64,000 nt of DNA from Mycobacterium sp. IDR2000157661 (GTDB lineage Bacteria > Actinomycetota > Actinomycetes > Mycobacteriales > Mycobacteriaceae). The notes under the pieces were generated by a model. It was not told the origin of the DNA. It worked only from the letters and a program-made list of their open reading frames with translations, and did not search any database. This document shows, piece after piece, positions 8,119-16,432 of this stretch. How positions within the stretch are numbered: position 1 is the stretch's first letter; the number at the start of each line of letters is the position of its first letter. The translations under genes were made by a program, and so were the position numbers. The stretch covers positions 1 to 64,000 of the forward strand of contig NZ_CP081005.1 of assembly GCF_022317005.1 (NCBI RefSeq), read 5' to 3'.

Positions 8119-9009
8119 TCATGTTCTTGCGGCTTCGAGTGCGCCTGGTGGTGTTTGGGCGACCATTTGGTGGCCCCAGACACTGGGGCGGTCGTACTGA
8201 GCGACTGTCCAGGTGTCGTCGTCGACGGTGGCCCCATCCCAGCCGTACTCGAGGTCAAACCCGCTCGGTGTGCGTACGTAGAACGACACCATCCGATCGT
8301 TGACATGGCGCCCCAAAGTCATGCTCAGCGGAATGTTGCGCGACATGCACAGGTCATAGGCCATGCCCACGTCATCAAAACTTTGCACCTCCACCATCAC
8401 GTGGTGCAGTCCCCGCACACCCGGCATCGGGGTCAACGCGATGCTGTGATGGCGCGGGTTGCAGTGGTAAAACCACAGATCGATGAAGGTGTAAATCTCA
8501 TCGCTCTTCTTGAACCCCAACACCCCCCGCAAGAACCGATCGGCCTGCGCGAGGTCCGGCGTCGCCAGCACCACATGACCCAACCCCTGCGCACCGGTGA
8601 CAAACCCCGACATCGCGCGGCCGGGCCGGAAGGAACCCGGCACCACCTTCTGACCGTAGAACAACTCATAACGCAACCCCGAAGGATCCGAAAGCGTCAC
8701 AAAGCCCAACACTCCGCGGGCCGCGCAGTCCTCCTCGGTTCCCACCTCAAACCCAATGCCCCGCTTGTGCAGCAACTCCCCGGCAGCCTCAAGCGCATCC
8801 TCGCTGCCCACATCCCACCCCGCATACAGCATCCGGTTGCGGTCCCCGTGATGAACGGCGATCCGGTGATCCGCGTCGTCGATCCGCAACAGGACCGACC
8901 CACTGGACGCCTCAACCGCCTCCATCCCCAAAACCTCCGGACCGAACGCCAACCACTCCTTCGCATCCGGAGACTCCACACCCACATAACCCAACGCTTT
9001 CACCAACAT
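8119..9009 (-). CDS. Type I extradiol dioxygenase (BphC/PhdF-like, VOC superfamily)
   Basis: A 296-aa two-domain ring-cleavage dioxygenase at normal length. The Fe(II) ligands of the C-terminal domain are visible as His145 (GHVVLATPD), His203 (LHHVMVEV) and Glu254 (FDLEYGWDG). Family members cleave a catecholic ring next to the two hydroxyls using O2, giving a yellow meta-cleavage product, the substrate for the hydratase-aldolases encoded nearby. It starts 23 bp after the stop of hydratase-aldolase paralogue 2, so it is in the same operon. The preferred diol (monocyclic, biphenyl-like or polycyclic) cannot be told from sequence alone. Confidence 0.92.
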   Translation of the reverse strand: MLVKALGYVGVESPDAKEWLAFGPEVLGMEAVEASSGSVLLRIDDADHRIAVHHGDRNRMLYAGWDVGSEDALEAAGELLHKRGIGFEVGTEEDCAARGVLGFVTLSDPSGLRYELFYGQKVVPGSFRPGRAMSGFVTGAQGLGHVVLATPDLAQADRFLRGVLGFKKSDEIYTFIDLWFYHCNPRHHSIALTPMPGVRGLHHVMVEVQSFDDVGMAYDLCMSRNIPLSMTLGRHVNDRMVSFYVRTPSGFDLEYGWDGATVDDDTWTVAQYDRPSVWGHQMVAQTPPGALEAART

Positions 9010-9032
9010 CTGCGTGCTGATCCTCGGGCGAT

Positions 9033-10040
9033 TCAGGGGATCGAGACGGGGGCTAGACGCGCATAGCGCCGCTGCAGTTCGGCCCAGTTCTTGCCGGCCT
9101 GTCGCGCTCCAGTCAAATAAGCCTCCGGCACTTCGGTGTACGGCGGTCGGGTCGGCCCGGTACGCATGAAACCGGCCGCCTGAAATTGGGCGTTGTCGAT
9201 CTGGATGCTGTACTTGAGGAATTCGGCGAAGTTGCCGCCCGGGTACAGCGTCTCAAGAGCCCCCTCGAGTTCGTCGGTGAGCGCTTGGCAGTCGTCCCAG
9301 CGGCGGGCTCTGATTAGGTCGCGCAAGTGCGTTACTGGCGCAGGGCCGCAGGCCACATTGCCCGACCAGCAGGCGGTGACCTCTTCTGGGAAGAGCCGCG
9401 CAAAGTAGTACCAGTCAGTCTCAAGCGGCAGTAGCCGCACGCGACCGCTTACCGCGCGGAGGTCGGAAAGGAAGGCGGAGCCACTGAGCAGCCCGAGATG
9501 CTTGGCAGCGACGACCTGGGGTATCTGGCTGAGTGCCTCGTAGGCGGGCGTCCCGATCTTTCCCTTGAAGGCGCCGGGGTTGTCGTAGACCACCAATGCC
9601 AAGTTCGGCACTGCCTCGGCCACATCCCGGTAGAAGCGCACGATGCCGGCGTCATCCAGGGGCAGCCACATCGGACGACCCACGAACAGGCCATCGGCGC
9701 CGAGCTCGCCGAGCCGGCGACCCCTCGTGATCGTATCGCGGGTATTGAGCGTCGTCGCTCCGGCGAAAACCGGGATACGTCCCGCGACGGCGTCGACCAC
9801 GGTGGCGACAAAGCTCTGCAACTCGTCCCACGTCAGCGAGGCGCACTCGCCGAAGGTGCCCGTGGTCATGAGCACATCCACTCCGCCACGGACCATCGCG
9901 TCGGCGAGCGTCGCCGCCTCATCGAGGTCTACGGAGAACGCGGTGCCCGGTTGGTCGGCCGTCGGGATGGAGGGCGTAGGGATAATGCCGACGACCCCGG
10001 TGATGTCATCAACGGTCAACTTCGTGTCACGCACGTGCAC
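9033..10040 (-). CDS. DHDPS-family hydratase-aldolase, paralogue 2
   Basis: A 335-aa aldolase of the usual length for trans-o-hydroxy/carboxybenzylidenepyruvate hydratase-aldolases. The Schiff-base lysine is Lys180 in VVAAKHLG, the tyrosine is Tyr152 in VYDNPGAFKG, and the loop is GTFGEC. It is diverged from the 6398-7522 paralogue, so the two probably act on different ring-fission products. It is 18 bp downstream of the cupin dioxygenase gene and 23 bp upstream of the extradiol dioxygenase gene. The order cupin-aldolase recalls phdI-phdJ; I infer that this enzyme cleaves the product of the cupin dioxygenase. Confidence 0.88.
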   Translation of the reverse strand: MHVRDTKLTVDDITGVVGIIPTPSIPTADQPGTAFSVDLDEAATLADAMVRGGVDVLMTTGTFGECASLTWDELQSFVATVVDAVAGRIPVFAGATTLNTRDTITRGRRLGELGADGLFVGRPMWLPLDDAGIVRFYRDVAEAVPNLALVVYDNPGAFKGKIGTPAYEALSQIPQVVAAKHLGLLSGSAFLSDLRAVSGRVRLLPLETDWYYFARLFPEEVTACWSGNVACGPAPVTHLRDLIRARRWDDCQALTDELEGALETLYPGGNFAEFLKYSIQIDNAQFQAAGFMRTGPTRPPYTEVPEAYLTGARQAGKNWAELQRRYARLAPVSIP

Positions 10041-10058
10041 TGCCTCTCTCGTGAAACG

Positions 10059-11144
10059 TCAGCGGGCTCGGAGGTTAGCGGGGACCGGCGGAAATGGCTG
10101 CGTCCCCAAAGACAGCTCGGGCTCTTCGTAGTAGAGATCGAGAGCCTTCAATGTGGGGATGTCGTTGACCGAGAACAGCAACGCATTTTGCGCCGACCGG
10201 TTGACGAAGTGATGGGTGCTCCAGTTGGGCACCACGAAGCTGTCGTGGGGCCCCCAGTCGAGTTCGACCCCGTCGACGACCGTAGTTCCCTCACCGCGCA
10301 CGACGAAATACACGGCACTCGACGTGTGGCGATGGGCCTCGGTCTGCTGGCCCGGCCGCAGCAACTGCACCCAGCAATCCAGCGTTGGCATAGTCGATCC
10401 GCCGGTAACGGGGTTCGCATAACGCAGGACTACGCCGTCGTAGGGACTGCCCGCAAGGCCCGCCATCCGCTGGAGCTGCCGCTCGACGTCACGCCAAGGA
10501 TAGCGGTACGGGAAGTTCGCCGCCTTGACCTGCTCCCACGCCGGGCGCAGCATCCCACCGCGGTCAGCGAGATGCTCTCCCGGGTCCTCGCGTTGAGGTT
10601 GGCGCTTCTCGCCATAGGGCTCATAGAAGGGCACATTCAGCCCGAGCACTAGGCCGATATCCAGCACGTCGAGCCAAACGACGTTCTCCGAGGTGGCGTT
10701 CTCATGGTCATGCCACGTCCAGCGAGGGGTCAGAACCAGGTCGTAGGTGTCCATTTGACATGGCTCGCCATCCACCACAGTCACCAGGCCGGGGCCGCCT
10801 TGAATAGCGAACCGGAGCGCCGCCATGGTGTGGCGGTGCGCATAGGCAATCTCGCCGGGCTTGAGCATCTGCATACCCATGTTGATGGTGTGCGTGGTTC
10901 CTCGGGCATCCGGGTTGATAAACGAGAGATTGCGTCGCGCCGTCAAACTTTCAGGCATCACGTCGCACGACTTCAGAAGCTTCGCGTGAACGTCCTGCCA
11001 TCGCCACAGAAAGGGAACACCCGCAGGCTTGGGCCCGCCGACGACGCTCTCCAGCATTTCGTCGTAGATCCATTGTCCACGTAAGTTGGCAGCCTCGAGC
11101 TCGGCGTCGAATTCGTGAAGCCCTGAAATCTCAGCGGTCGACAT
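10059..11144 (-). CDS. Bicupin ring-cleavage dioxygenase (gentisate / 1-hydroxy-2-naphthoate type)
   Basis: A 361-aa bicupin protein. The first cupin has AYAHRHTMAALRFAI and the second has TEAHRHTSSAVYFVVRGEG followed by VPNWSTHHFVN. The histidine pairs are typical Fe(II) ligands of gentisate 1,2-dioxygenase and its 1-hydroxy-2-naphthoate dioxygenase relatives (PhdI type). It opens a ring bearing one hydroxyl and one carboxyl group. The hydratase-aldolase follows after 18 bp. A conserved candidate operator ends 12 nt before its start codon. Salicylate, gentisate and hydroxynaphthoate specificities cannot be separated by eye; the hydroxynaphthoate reading comes from the adjacent aldolase. Confidence 0.88.
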   Translation of the reverse strand: MSTAEISGLHEFDAELEAANLRGQWIYDEMLESVVGGPKPAGVPFLWRWQDVHAKLLKSCDVMPESLTARRNLSFINPDARGTTHTINMGMQMLKPGEIAYAHRHTMAALRFAIQGGPGLVTVVDGEPCQMDTYDLVLTPRWTWHDHENATSENVVWLDVLDIGLVLGLNVPFYEPYGEKRQPQREDPGEHLADRGGMLRPAWEQVKAANFPYRYPWRDVERQLQRMAGLAGSPYDGVVLRYANPVTGGSTMPTLDCWVQLLRPGQQTEAHRHTSSAVYFVVRGEGTTVVDGVELDWGPHDSFVVPNWSTHHFVNRSAQNALLFSVNDIPTLKALDLYYEEPELSLGTQPFPPVPANLRAR

Positions 11145-11156
11145 GAGACTACCTTC

Positions 11157-11195
11157 TCTGTTTTGCAGAACACTACTCTGTTACTTAGAGATTAT
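11157..11195 (-). promoter_or_regulatory. Candidate shared operator/promoter, site A (cupin dioxygenase)
   Basis: On the minus strand it reads ATAATCTCT, six bases, CAGAGTAGTGTTCTGCA, then AAACAG. Nearly every position matches site B upstream of the dioxygenase alpha gene at 16390-16432. It contains a CTCT-N7-AGAG inverted repeat. It ends 12 nt upstream of the start codon at 11144. Confidence 0.6.
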
Positions 11196-11721
11196 CGGGA
11201 CCGGCCGATTGCGTCAACACCAGGAAGTGCCGCCGTACTAACCTCACCGTACTGACCATCGCCGTTGGTGACGGCGTGGCGAGGTGAGAACAAGAAGACC
11301 TCCAAGTGAGCTAGGAACGCTCAACAACCTCCGAGGTCTTCTTCATGACTCATGGCGCCGTGTCGGCTGCGACAGGTTGTGTTGTCGATGAGGTCCCAGA
11401 GGTCACCGATGTGGGTCGGTCGCCAGCGGCGCAGCCCCGAACCTCGATGATCGGCCACTCCGTTTCGAGCCGAGTTCCGTCTAGGGGAGCGATGCGGTCG
11501 CGGCAACTCATCCGTGATGCCGGCGCCCAAGGCGCGGTATCGGCCTGTCCACCGAGCCGGGGCGGTGGCCGAAACCTGAATACCGCGCCGCGGGCACCGA
11601 GGACCTCGCGCGGTAGAAAGCCGCGACATTCCGAGCTAAGAACGCGGCGAAGCCGCAGCGAGCATGTTCGGTGGGAAACCAGTCCCACTTGCAATGCGGC
11701 GCGCAACCACTTGTGGCCCGA
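11196..11721. other. Intergenic region, no gene recognised
   Basis: It separates the cupin gene's upstream site from the ferredoxin reductase stop. Overlapping short frames exist on both strands, but none has a recognisable domain or ribosome-binding site. The only structure seen is the inverted repeat at 11292-11343. It may be insertion-sequence debris that split an originally continuous catabolic operon. Confidence 0.5.
11292..11343. repeat. 11-bp perfect inverted repeat
   Basis: AAGAAGACCTC at 11292-11302 and its exact complement at 11333-11343, with a 30-nt loop. It sits in a stretch of about 580 bp without a convincing gene (11145-11721). It could be a terminator or the end of a lost insertion sequence. 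No T-run follows on either side. Confidence 0.45.
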
Positions 11722-12963
11722 CTATGGCGATCGCGTTGCGGCGGTATCGGGTGGGTTCGTCAACACTTCGAGCCTTCCCCGCACACTTTCGAGATCGCTA
11801 CCGGCCTGCAGCGCACGCCTGCACTCGATCAGTGCTCGAGGCCAGTTCACCACCGCCGCGCCACCAAGACGTTGCTCGCCATCCGGGTAGAGGACTGTGA
11901 ATCGATTGTCGGACAGTCGATCTCCGACGACGAGTGGCTCTCCTAGGTGAGTTGTCTGGCCACAGACCTGAATCTTCCAGTCGTACTGGTCGCTCCAGAC
12001 GTACTCGACGGGCTCGTAGCAGCGCAATTCATCGGGATACAAAATATTATGCGCGACGCAAGAGGCCTGGTCGACCGCGTTTGTCCAGTGTTCGATCCGC
12101 ATCGTCACGCCGCGGGCGCGATGAAACCAACGCGACACGTCGCCGACTGCGTAGATGTTTTCTGACGTAACTGCACGACAGAACTCGTCGCAGACCAGGC
12201 CGTCATCGACTACCAGTCCCGACGGCATCAGCCAGCCGTCATTCGGAACGGCGCCGATGCCCACCACCACCGTGTCGGCTTCCAGAACGGTCCCGTCCGT
12301 GAGGCCGATCTTAAGGTTGCCGCGCTCCCCCTCAACATTCTCGACACCGATACCGAAGCACGTGTGCACTCCGTGGTTGCGGTGCAAATCGATGAACCAC
12401 TCGCCGATCTCTTCGGTCAGCACCCTGCTCATCGGCACGGGCACCGGGTCGACAACGGTCACCTGCCCCCCCATTGACCGGGCGGTTGACGCAACTTCGG
12501 CCCCGATGAATCCTCCCCCGATCACCACGAGGCGGACACCGGCGACAAGGTCGTCTCGTAGCCGCAGACAGTCCTCCAGAGTGCGGAGCACATGAATGCC
12601 CGATCCCTGTCCCCACGGGGATGGTCGCGCGCTGGCTCCGGTGGCCACCACCAGGTGGTCATAACGCAGGGGCTCATCATCGGCGAACTCGACCTGACAC
12701 GCTGCGACATCCACTCCGATCGCCCGGCGGCCGAGGAGAAGCTCGATGCGGTCGGCGGCGGCAGCGTCTCTACTGAGTAACGTCACAGCGGCGATGTCAC
12801 TCGTACCCGCAAGCAATGCCTTGGATAATGGCGGCTTGTCGTAGGGCAGTGCAGTTTCCTCGCCCACCAGGACGACGTCGCCATCGTAGCCTTGCGAGCG
12901 CAGCGCCTGGGCCGTGCGGACCCCGCCGACAGAACTGCCGACGATGACGACCCGCGACGTCAT
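11722..12963 (-). CDS. Ferredoxin--NAD(P)+ reductase of a ring-hydroxylating dioxygenase system
   Basis: A 413-aa FAD/NAD(P)-dependent oxidoreductase of the BphA4/rhodocoxin reductase type. The FAD motif is VIVGSSVGG (residues 5-13), with DKPPLSKALL near 43 and a second, NAD-binding motif VVIGGGFIGAE near 147. A YAVGDVSR motif and an IEHWTNA segment lie in the C-terminal third. The ATG at 12963 overlaps the stop of the ferredoxin gene by 4 nt; a longer in-frame extension upstream is not needed. It passes electrons from NAD(P)H to the ferredoxin at 12960-13160 and on to the Rieske oxygenase. The first glycine motif is GSSVGG rather than GxGxxG, as is common in this family. Confidence 0.92.
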   Translation of the reverse strand: MTSRVVIVGSSVGGVRTAQALRSQGYDGDVVLVGEETALPYDKPPLSKALLAGTSDIAAVTLLSRDAAAADRIELLLGRRAIGVDVAACQVEFADDEPLRYDHLVVATGASARPSPWGQGSGIHVLRTLEDCLRLRDDLVAGVRLVVIGGGFIGAEVASTARSMGGQVTVVDPVPVPMSRVLTEEIGEWFIDLHRNHGVHTCFGIGVENVEGERGNLKIGLTDGTVLEADTVVVGIGAVPNDGWLMPSGLVVDDGLVCDEFCRAVTSENIYAVGDVSRWFHRARGVTMRIEHWTNAVDQASCVAHNILYPDELRCYEPVEYVWSDQYDWKIQVCGQTTHLGEPLVVGDRLSDNRFTVLYPDGEQRLGGAAVVNWPRALIECRRALQAGSDLESVRGRLEVLTNPPDTAATRSP

Positions 12964-13160
12964 TCGTCTAGGACTTCCAGCGCGGCCACCGGACAGCTGC
13001 GCGCAGCCTCCTCGACCCGGGTCCTGTCCGCGGAAGGAACCTCCGTCTTGCGGACCTCCACGAGTCCCCGATCGTCGATGTCGAAGTAATCCTCGGCTGC
13101 AACGACACAGTTCGCGTAGCCCTGACATACCTCGCGCTTAGCCTTTATAACTCCGCCCAT
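12960..13160 (-). CDS. Small 3Fe-4S-type ferredoxin
   Basis: A 66-aa ferredoxin with the three-cysteine pattern C12-x5-C18 ... C56-P (VCQGYANC and RSCPVAAL) typical of actinobacterial 3Fe-4S or variant 4Fe-4S ferredoxins that serve P450s and ring-hydroxylating dioxygenases. The start is the ATG at 13160 with AAGGAAAG upstream; a longer frame upstream would overlap the dehydrogenase gene. It is coupled to the reductase by a 4-nt overlap. The inferred role is electron carrier between the reductase and the Rieske oxygenase alpha/beta subunits encoded just upstream. Confidence 0.9.
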   Translation of the reverse strand: MGGVIKAKREVCQGYANCVVAAEDYFDIDDRGLVEVRKTEVPSADRTRVEEAARSCPVAALEVLDE

Positions 13161-13188
13161 CTGCTTTCCTTCCCTGTGTTCGTCGGGT

Positions 13189-13992
13189 TCAATTCCGCTG
13201 GTGTGGGGGTCCGAGGCTGAAACCGCCGTCGGGATGGATCGTTTCGCCGGTGAGCCCGCGGGAGCGGTGAGAAGCGAGGAAGACGTAACTCCAGGCGTGG
13301 TCTTGACCCGATAGGGCCACGCCCAGCGGTGTGCGGGCAGCCAATTCGCGGGCCCGATCTGGTGCAGCATCCAAACGGCGGGCGCCGAGGTCGAGGCTGT
13401 CGAGTCCGCGCAGGTCGGTGTTCAACGTCCCCCCGGGGGCGACACCGTTCACACGGATCCTCGGCGCGAGTTCGTGAGCCAGTGCAGTGACTACGCCGCG
13501 CACCGCGAACTTCGACGCCACATACAGCAGGCCGCCGCGTCCTGGATAGAACGATGACGCGGACTCGGTGAGCACGATCGAGGCGCCGTCCTGGCCCATC
13601 AGCGCCGGCACTGCTGCCTTGACTGAGTGGATATGACTCAGGACGTTGATGCGAAACATTTCGTCGAACGCCTGGTCGATCAGCTCGGCGGGGATGTCCT
13701 GAATACGGCGGTAGAAATCGAAAATCCCCACGCAGTTCACCAATGTGTCGAGTCCGCCGAAGGCGTCGACAGCGACCTGCACTGCTTCGTCGTTGGCGGT
13801 GCGAGTGGTCCCATCGCCCTCGATCACCGGAACGTCGGGCAGCTGCTGGCGCAGCGCGGCGCACTTACCGCTGTCGTACTCGAGCACGGCCACCCGGGCA
13901 TCCTCGTTCAGGAACGCGTCGACCGTGGCCCGACCGATACCCGAACCTGCTCCCACGATTAACGCGCGTTTACCCGACAGCCAGCCAGTCAT
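13189..13992 (-). CDS. Short-chain dehydrogenase, probable cis-dihydrodiol dehydrogenase
   Basis: A 267-aa classical SDR. The NAD-binding GAGSGIG is at residues 14-20, NCVG at about 86-89, and the catalytic triad is Ser144, Tyr157 and Lys161 (YVASK). The ATG at 13992 overlaps the stop of the small upstream gene by 4 nt. The position directly after the dioxygenase alpha/beta genes and before the ferredoxin and reductase genes is that of BphB/PhdE-type enzymes, which rearomatise cis-dihydrodiols to catechols with NAD+. Substrate specificity is inferred from the operon. Confidence 0.9.
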   Translation of the reverse strand: MTGWLSGKRALIVGAGSGIGRATVDAFLNEDARVAVLEYDSGKCAALRQQLPDVPVIEGDGTTRTANDEAVQVAVDAFGGLDTLVNCVGIFDFYRRIQDIPAELIDQAFDEMFRINVLSHIHSVKAAVPALMGQDGASIVLTESASSFYPGRGGLLYVASKFAVRGVVTALAHELAPRIRVNGVAPGGTLNTDLRGLDSLDLGARRLDAAPDRARELAARTPLGVALSGQDHAWSYVFLASHRSRGLTGETIHPDGGFSLGPPHQRN

Positions 13993-14294
13993 ACCTCGTC
14001 GCCCAGAATCAACGGAGCACCTGCGTTCCCCACCATGGCCGCCAAGGTGGCCGGATTCTGCCAGGTCAGCGCCTCGACCTCCAAAGCATCCAGCGAGACC
14101 CACTGCGCCGATTTCGGCGCCTGAATCAACAGCCGAGCTCCATTGCGAGTGGTCACACGGCGCACGACGACCTCTGCGAACTCGTTGGCAATGTTCAGTG
14201 CATCACCGGTCGCCCCAGCCAGCAGCGACGACAGTTCCTCGCACGCCGGTTGTGGGGGCGACTGCGCGCCCTCGCGGGATCCGTTCGAGCTCAT
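13989..14294 (-). CDS. Small conserved protein of dioxygenase operons
   Basis: A 101-aa protein with ANEFAEVVVRRVTTRNGARLLIQAP followed by LDALEVEALTWQNP. From memory, similar proteins of about 100 aa sit beside dioxygenase genes in Rhodococcus and Mycobacterium and are sometimes labelled dihydrodiol dehydrogenase, without any dehydrogenase motif. The first 20 residues are low-complexity. It overlaps both neighbours by 4 nt (ATGA), so it is translated with the oxygenase and the SDR. No catalytic residues are visible; an assembly or ligand-binding role is only a guess. Confidence 0.7.
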   Translation of the reverse strand: MSSNGSREGAQSPPQPACEELSSLLAGATGDALNIANEFAEVVVRRVTTRNGARLLIQAPKSAQWVSLDALEVEALTWQNPATLAAMVGNAGAPLILGDEV

Positions 14295-14890
14295 AGGAAG
14301 ACCGCCAGATTTTGCATTCGAAGCACTGATTCATCGACGCAGATTGTGCGGCGTGCGAGTTTGAGCGCGTTGCCATCGCGACGTAGAAGATCTTCACGAC
14401 CGCATGAGAGGAGCGTGGACTCGTTGACGTCGCCACGGCTGCGGAACAGCAACTCAGCGCTGTCGACCACGAGGTGGTCGGCATCGTCGCTGAGGAATGT
14501 GCGCACATTGGTGATGAAGTGACGCAGACGCGACGGCGGATCCTCAGTCCAGGCATGCTCGGTGGCGAAACGGGCAACCCGGCGCCTAAGTGAGTATTTG
14601 TTCTCGTCGAAATGCGCCATTCCCGGTGAGCTATCAAATCCGGCTCCCGCGGCGGTGGTGATCCGCACCGGCATGTAATAGTGGATGTCCTCGGTAAGCA
14701 GACCCAGCCACCGGTCGTAGTCTTGAGCATCGAGAAGGTACGCCTCGTTGACGAGGAAGCTATGCGCCTCGAGGTGACGAGGGTCGTCGAACGGCAACGG
14801 GTCGCCGACGCGTTGGGCGCGCGGCGCGTGCGCCCCGAGCACCGATGGCGCCGCGGATTGACCAATGCGCTGATGATCGTGAACGCTCAT
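14291..14890 (-). CDS. Aromatic ring-hydroxylating dioxygenase beta subunit
   Basis: A 199-aa small subunit of an alpha3beta3 Rieske dioxygenase, NTF2-like fold. Hallmarks are FLVNEAYLLDAQDYDRWLGLL, IHYYMPVRIT, DPPSRLRHFITNVR and LARRTICVDESVL. It starts within a 4-nt overlap with the alpha subunit gene. It is clearly related to, but diverged from, the two beta-like genes at 93 and 4998, so those are not simple copies of this gene. Its role is structural and it supports the alpha active site. Confidence 0.93.
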   Translation of the reverse strand: MSVHDHQRIGQSAAPSVLGAHAPRAQRVGDPLPFDDPRHLEAHSFLVNEAYLLDAQDYDRWLGLLTEDIHYYMPVRITTAAGAGFDSSPGMAHFDENKYSLRRRVARFATEHAWTEDPPSRLRHFITNVRTFLSDDADHLVVDSAELLFRSRGDVNESTLLSCGREDLLRRDGNALKLARRTICVDESVLRMQNLAVFL

Positions 14891-16353
14891 AGCATCTCCG
14901 ACGTCGGAGCGGACCCCGAGTCGATATCGGCGACGGCCCCGCCGTTGGTCTGGACCATTGGTTCAATTCCATGCGGATTGTCGCTGAGCACCGTAGCCGG
15001 GTCGACGCGCAGCGGCGGCATGTCCAGGTAGTCGGCCCAGAGCCTCAACAATTGCCGTTGATTGTTCTCGTTGTAACCGAGCTGAGCGTATCCCGGCCCG
15101 TGGAATTGAGCGCTGCTAAGGGTGTCGACCACCCGTACATCGTCTGCGAGCAGCCCCATCCGGCTGTTCAGCCGCAGTCGGCGGGCCATGGAACCCCCCG
15201 CCGTGTTGGTCAGCGACACCCAGTTCTCGACATCGTCTTGCTCGAACATTCCCGTCGAGCCGAAACACATCAAATAAGCCTTATACGAGTTCGCCTTAAA
15301 ATCTGCCGGGGCATCAGAATCCACCGCAAACCACGACAGCACCTCAGTTTCATTCTCGCTGATTGGTTGCCACACCCGGATTGAAATGAACGGCAAGACG
15401 TGCTCCCCGTCCTCCACTTTCGGCCAGTTGTGCACGAAACTGATGTTGGGAAAACACGTCGCGGCCGAGATCATGAACCCGTCGGTGCCGACGACTTGTT
15501 GCTGCTGCTCGGTCCACGTGGCCTTGGCTCGACTGATCATCTCCGCCGGGTAGCCCACATAGCTCATCCGGTCCTCGAAACTCCCCTCGGGCAGCTTGTA
15601 TGTGGTGCCCCCACCTCTACCCGCCCAATACGTGGCGCCTTCTTTGCGCTTGTTAGCCTTCGGCTCTCGGAACAAGCCGATCTCGACCACCGACGTGTGC
15701 GTCTGAGGTGTGTGGTACATGTCCCCGGCGAAATTTTCAGCTGCGATCTTCCAGTTCGCTTTTACCCGCCAACGCTGCGGACCTCGCACCTCAAGACCGT
15801 TGGGGCCTTGCCTGGTGTAGAAATCGAGATAGAACCTGAAATCACCCAGATACTCTTCAAGCGATTCTGCGTCAGGATCCATCGACAGAAAGATCAACCC
15901 GTTGTAGCTGGCCACACTGGGCGCGGGCAACAGGGTCTGCCCCGTCTTATTAAATCCGGCGTCTCCTCCGTAAGCCTCTTGGTGAAACGGCAGGCCAATA
16001 ATGCGACCGTCATTGCGGTAAGACCACCCGTGGTATGGGCATCTGAAGTTCGACGCGTTCCCCATTTCCGCCCGGCAAACCTGCATACCGCGATGGAGGC
16101 ACATATTGAACATCACCCGGATCTCGCCGGCAGAATCACGAGCGACGATGAACGAATCCTGCAACACTTGTCTGGCCACGTAGTCCCCCGGCTGCGGAAT
16201 CTCCGATTCGTGCGCCACGAACAACCACGCCCGACTGAACAGGCGCTCCTTCTCGAGCGAGAAAATTTGCTTGTCGTTATACACGTGCGCCGGGATCATG
16301 CCAGTGCGTACAGCCGCTAACACCTCACCGTTATCCTGCATCTTCAACTCCAT
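14887..16353 (-). CDS. Aromatic ring-hydroxylating dioxygenase alpha subunit (Rieske, NidA/PhdA-like)
   Basis: A 488-aa catalytic subunit. The Rieske [2Fe-2S] ligands are Cys85-x-His87 and Cys105-x2-His108 (RCPYHGW). The mononuclear iron histidines are His214 and His219 in NFAGDMYHTPQTH, with a downstream acidic ligand expected in the C-terminal half. It adds O2 across an aromatic double bond to make a cis-dihydrodiol. The ATG at 16353 gives the longest protein, but the ATG four codons later (16341) has GGAG 6 nt upstream and may be the true start. It is the first gene of a six-gene chain of overlapping or closely spaced genes. A conserved candidate operator (site B) lies about 37 nt upstream. 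Confidence 0.93.
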   Translation of the reverse strand: MELKMQDNGEVLAAVRTGMIPAHVYNDKQIFSLEKERLFSRAWLFVAHESEIPQPGDYVARQVLQDSFIVARDSAGEIRVMFNMCLHRGMQVCRAEMGNASNFRCPYHGWSYRNDGRIIGLPFHQEAYGGDAGFNKTGQTLLPAPSVASYNGLIFLSMDPDAESLEEYLGDFRFYLDFYTRQGPNGLEVRGPQRWRVKANWKIAAENFAGDMYHTPQTHTSVVEIGLFREPKANKRKEGATYWAGRGGGTTYKLPEGSFEDRMSYVGYPAEMISRAKATWTEQQQQVVGTDGFMISAATCFPNISFVHNWPKVEDGEHVLPFISIRVWQPISENETEVLSWFAVDSDAPADFKANSYKAYLMCFGSTGMFEQDDVENWVSLTNTAGGSMARRLRLNSRMGLLADDVRVVDTLSSAQFHGPGYAQLGYNENNQRQLLRLWADYLDMPPLRVDPATVLSDNPHGIEPMVQTNGGAVADIDSGSAPTSEML

Positions 16354-16389
16354 GATTCAGCGACTGGACTCGATCCACGACCAATACAC

Positions 16390-16432
16390 CTTCACTGTTA
16401 TGTAGAACGCGACTCTGTCTAGCAGAGATTAT
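16390..16432 (-). promoter_or_regulatory. Candidate shared operator/promoter, site B (dioxygenase operon)
   Basis: The minus strand has ATAATCTCT, then a CAGAGTCGCGTTCTACA segment, then TAACAG and TGAAGGT. It aligns without gaps to site A at 11157-11195. On the plus strand the core is CTCTG-TCTAG-CAGAG, a perfect 5-5-5 inverted repeat. The divergent IclR gene begins about 0.5 kb to the right. Confidence 0.6.

Noticed and set aside
7942..9066. 374-aa plus-strand reading frame
   Set aside because: It covers the extradiol dioxygenase gene in antisense. The His/Pro/Arg-rich product is typical of shadow frames.
9498..10652. 384-aa plus-strand reading frame
   Set aside because: It spans parts of the aldolase and cupin genes on the opposite strand and has no domain.
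11345..11890. Overlapping frames on both strands suggesting a transposase remnant
   Set aside because: No recognisable transposase motif in any frame; only the inverted repeat is reported.
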